From: Actinomyces sp.
GTDB taxonomy: Bacteria; Actinomycetota; Acidimicrobiia; Acidimicrobiales; Aldehydirespiratoraceae
Length of the DNA: 16,846 nucleotides
Assembly (NCBI GenBank): GCA_003697065.1
Contig: RFFY01000229.1
Span: 1 to 16,846, forward strand
Direction of reading: 5' to 3'
Shown here: in pieces, positions 15,801-16,846 of the stretch
How the letters are laid out: each line of letters starts with the position of its first letter
Numbering within the stretch: position 1 is the stretch's first letter
Translations under genes and position numbers: made by a program
Notes under the pieces: model-generated
The model's input: the letters and a program-made list of their open reading frames with translations, nothing else
The model's database searches: none
Told to the model about the DNA's origin: nothing

Positions 15801-16658
15801 ATGGCACCACAGCACGCCGTACCCGTCCCGGGACCCGTGGTCGATGCCTCCTGGCTGGCCGAGCATCTCGACGACGTCGTCGTCGCCGACGTCCGCTGGT
15901 ATCTCGACGGTCGCAGCGGCCACGAGGCCTACGAGGCCGGCCACATCCCCGGTGCCGTCTTCGTCGACCTCGATGTCGACCTCGCGGCGCCGCCGGCCCC
16001 CGGGGAGGGTCGCCATCCCCTGCCCACGCCGGAGCACCTGGCGGCCCGACTCGGTGCACTCGGCATCGGCGACGACGACACCGTGATCGCCTACGACGAC
16101 GCCGGCGGGGCCATCGCCGCCCGCCTCTGGTACCTGCTCGACGCCGTCGGGCAGAAGGCCGCCGTCCTCGACGGGGGGCTTCGCGCCTGGACCGGGCCGC
16201 CCACCTCGGGAGCGCTGGAGACCGGAACCGTGCACCGCCCACCCGTCACCCGTCGCGTCCGGCCCTGGCCGCCCGAGCGCTTCGCCTCCCTCGACGAGGT
16301 CGCGCGCGCGGCTCGCCGTCACGACACCGTCGTGATCGACGCCCGCGATCCGGACCGTTACCGCGGGGTGCCCAATCCCGTCGACGTCCGTCCCGGTCAC
16401 ATCCCCGGGGCCGTCAACGTGCCCTTCGCCGGCAACCTCGGCCCCGACGGGCGCTTCCGTCCCGCCGAGGAACTGAGGCGCCGCTTCGCAGCGGTCGGGG
16501 CCGACGAGCGGCCGGCCATCGTCTACTGCGGCAGCGGGGTCACGGCGTGCCACGACCTGCTGGCCCTGCGCCTGGCGGGGATCGGCGACGGGCGCCTGTT
16601 CCCGGGGTCGTGGTCGGCCTGGGAGTCCGATCCCGACCGTCCGGTGGCGGTCGGCTGA
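15801..16658 (+). CDS. sseA: Thiosulfate/3-mercaptopyruvate sulfurtransferase
   Basis: A 285-residue two-domain rhodanese, the usual length for the family, which moves a sulfane sulfur to cyanide or another acceptor. The inactive N-terminal domain shows VVVADVRWYLDG, GHIPGAVFVDLD and VIAYDDAGG. The C-terminal domain shows VVIDARDPDRYRG, GHIPGAVNVPF and the active-site loop IVYCGSGVTACH with C243. The loop CGSGVTA is the form typical of 3-mercaptopyruvate sulfurtransferases (SseA), whereas thiosulfate-preferring enzymes usually have CRKGVT. The ATG at 15801 has GGAGG five bases upstream. No signal peptide, so it should be cytoplasmic. It is divergent from the PLP-fold protein, and with metY at the other end it is a second sulfur-metabolism gene in the window. 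Confidence 0.92.
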   Translation: MAPQHAVPVPGPVVDASWLAEHLDDVVVADVRWYLDGRSGHEAYEAGHIPGAVFVDLDVDLAAPPAPGEGRHPLPTPEHLAARLGALGIGDDDTVIAYDDAGGAIAARLWYLLDAVGQKAAVLDGGLRAWTGPPTSGALETGTVHRPPVTRRVRPWPPERFASLDEVARAARRHDTVVIDARDPDRYRGVPNPVDVRPGHIPGAVNVPFAGNLGPDGRFRPAEELRRRFAAVGADERPAIVYCGSGVTACHDLLALRLAGIGDGRLFPGSWSAWESDPDRPVAVG

Positions 16659-16678
16659 CGCCGGGGGCAGCGAGGGAG

Positions 16679-16695
16679 GCCTGGGATCCTCAGGC
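16679..16695. terminator. Weak hairpin between convergent genes
   Basis: GCCTGG (16679-16684) pairs with TCAGGC (16690-16695), with one G-U pair and a five-base loop. It lies after the sulfurtransferase stop and overlaps the stop of the convergent SLH gene. Six base pairs and no T-tract make it weak. Confidence 0.2.
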
Positions 16696-16846
16696 GGGCA
16701 CGGGGCTGCCGGCGAGGCGCCACAGGAAGGTCGCCATCTGGGCTCGCGTCACCGGATCGTCGGGGGCGTAGCGACCTCCACCCACACCCGTCGTGATACC
16801 CCGCGCCGCCAACCAGTCGACCGCCGGTGCGTAGTAGCGGTTGGCG
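16690..16846 (-). CDS. SLH-domain surface protein, C-terminal end only
   Basis: The last 51 residues of a protein whose start lies beyond the right edge. They form the end of an S-layer homology (SLH) repeat: NRYYAPAVDWLAARGITTGV, then GRYAPDDPVTRAQMATFLWR and a short LAGSPVPA tail before TGA at 16692-16690. YYAPAVDWL, GIT and PDDPVTRAQMA are the hallmark SLH positions. SLH repeats tether exported proteins to the cell wall or envelope. A C-terminal SLH array on secreted proteins is common in actinobacteria of the Acidimicrobiia type. The catalytic or passenger part of this protein cannot be seen here. Confidence 0.85.
   Translation of the reverse strand, partial: ANRYYAPAVDWLAARGITTGVGGGRYAPDDPVTRAQMATFLWRLAGSPVPA

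Overview
This 16.8 kb window is very GC-rich bacterial DNA (by eye about 70% or more, with strong G/C third-position bias). Genes are tightly packed and GTG starts are common. The content points to a high-GC actinobacterium: an N-terminally extended methionine aminopeptidase, an Rv0130-type MaoC hydratase, a DUF4332 protein, a coiled-coil/DUF3048 secreted protein, and an SLH-domain protein ending at the right edge. The class Acidimicrobiia is my best guess, but it rests on general resemblance only. I see no mobile element, CRISPR array, tRNA or rRNA.

Layout. (1) 1-380, minus: the N-terminal part of an unrecognised protein, divergent from (2) a plus-strand run at 614-5559: metY (O-acetylhomoserine sulfhydrylase), an overlapping CoA-binding Rossmann protein, a secreted coiled-coil/DUF3048 protein and a short RNB-domain ribonuclease. 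(3) A minus-strand run from 9584 down to 5549: a small AdoMet-decarboxylase-like protein, a GNAT-fold LuxI/FeeM-like acyltransferase 4 bp behind it, a MaoC hydratase, map, a PhyH-type dioxygenase overlapping map, and a DUF4332 helix-hairpin-helix protein that overlaps the ribonuclease tail to tail. (4) Plus strand from 9721: a large membrane GAF-PAS-PAS-GGDEF-EAL cyclic-di-GMP protein, preceded by a strongly structured leader. It is followed by an enoyl-CoA-hydratase-fold protein lacking both catalytic glutamates, and an alpha/beta hydrolase. (5) A fold-type II PLP-enzyme homologue that has lost its PLP lysine (minus), divergent from a 3-mercaptopyruvate sulfurtransferase (plus). (6) The C-terminal SLH repeat of a surface protein (minus) at the edge.

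How it fits together. metY and the sulfurtransferase belong to sulfur and methionine metabolism. MaoC, the hydratase-fold protein and the PhyH-type dioxygenase suggest acyl-CoA chemistry. The most interesting unit is the two-gene cassette at 8402-9584. It pairs a SpeD-like pyruvoyl-enzyme fold with a GNAT protein that resembles acyl-homoserine-lactone synthases. No spermidine synthase is nearby, and the cassette is divergent from the cyclic-di-GMP protein. It could make an N-acylated amine or signal-like molecule. That function is inference, not something the sequence proves.
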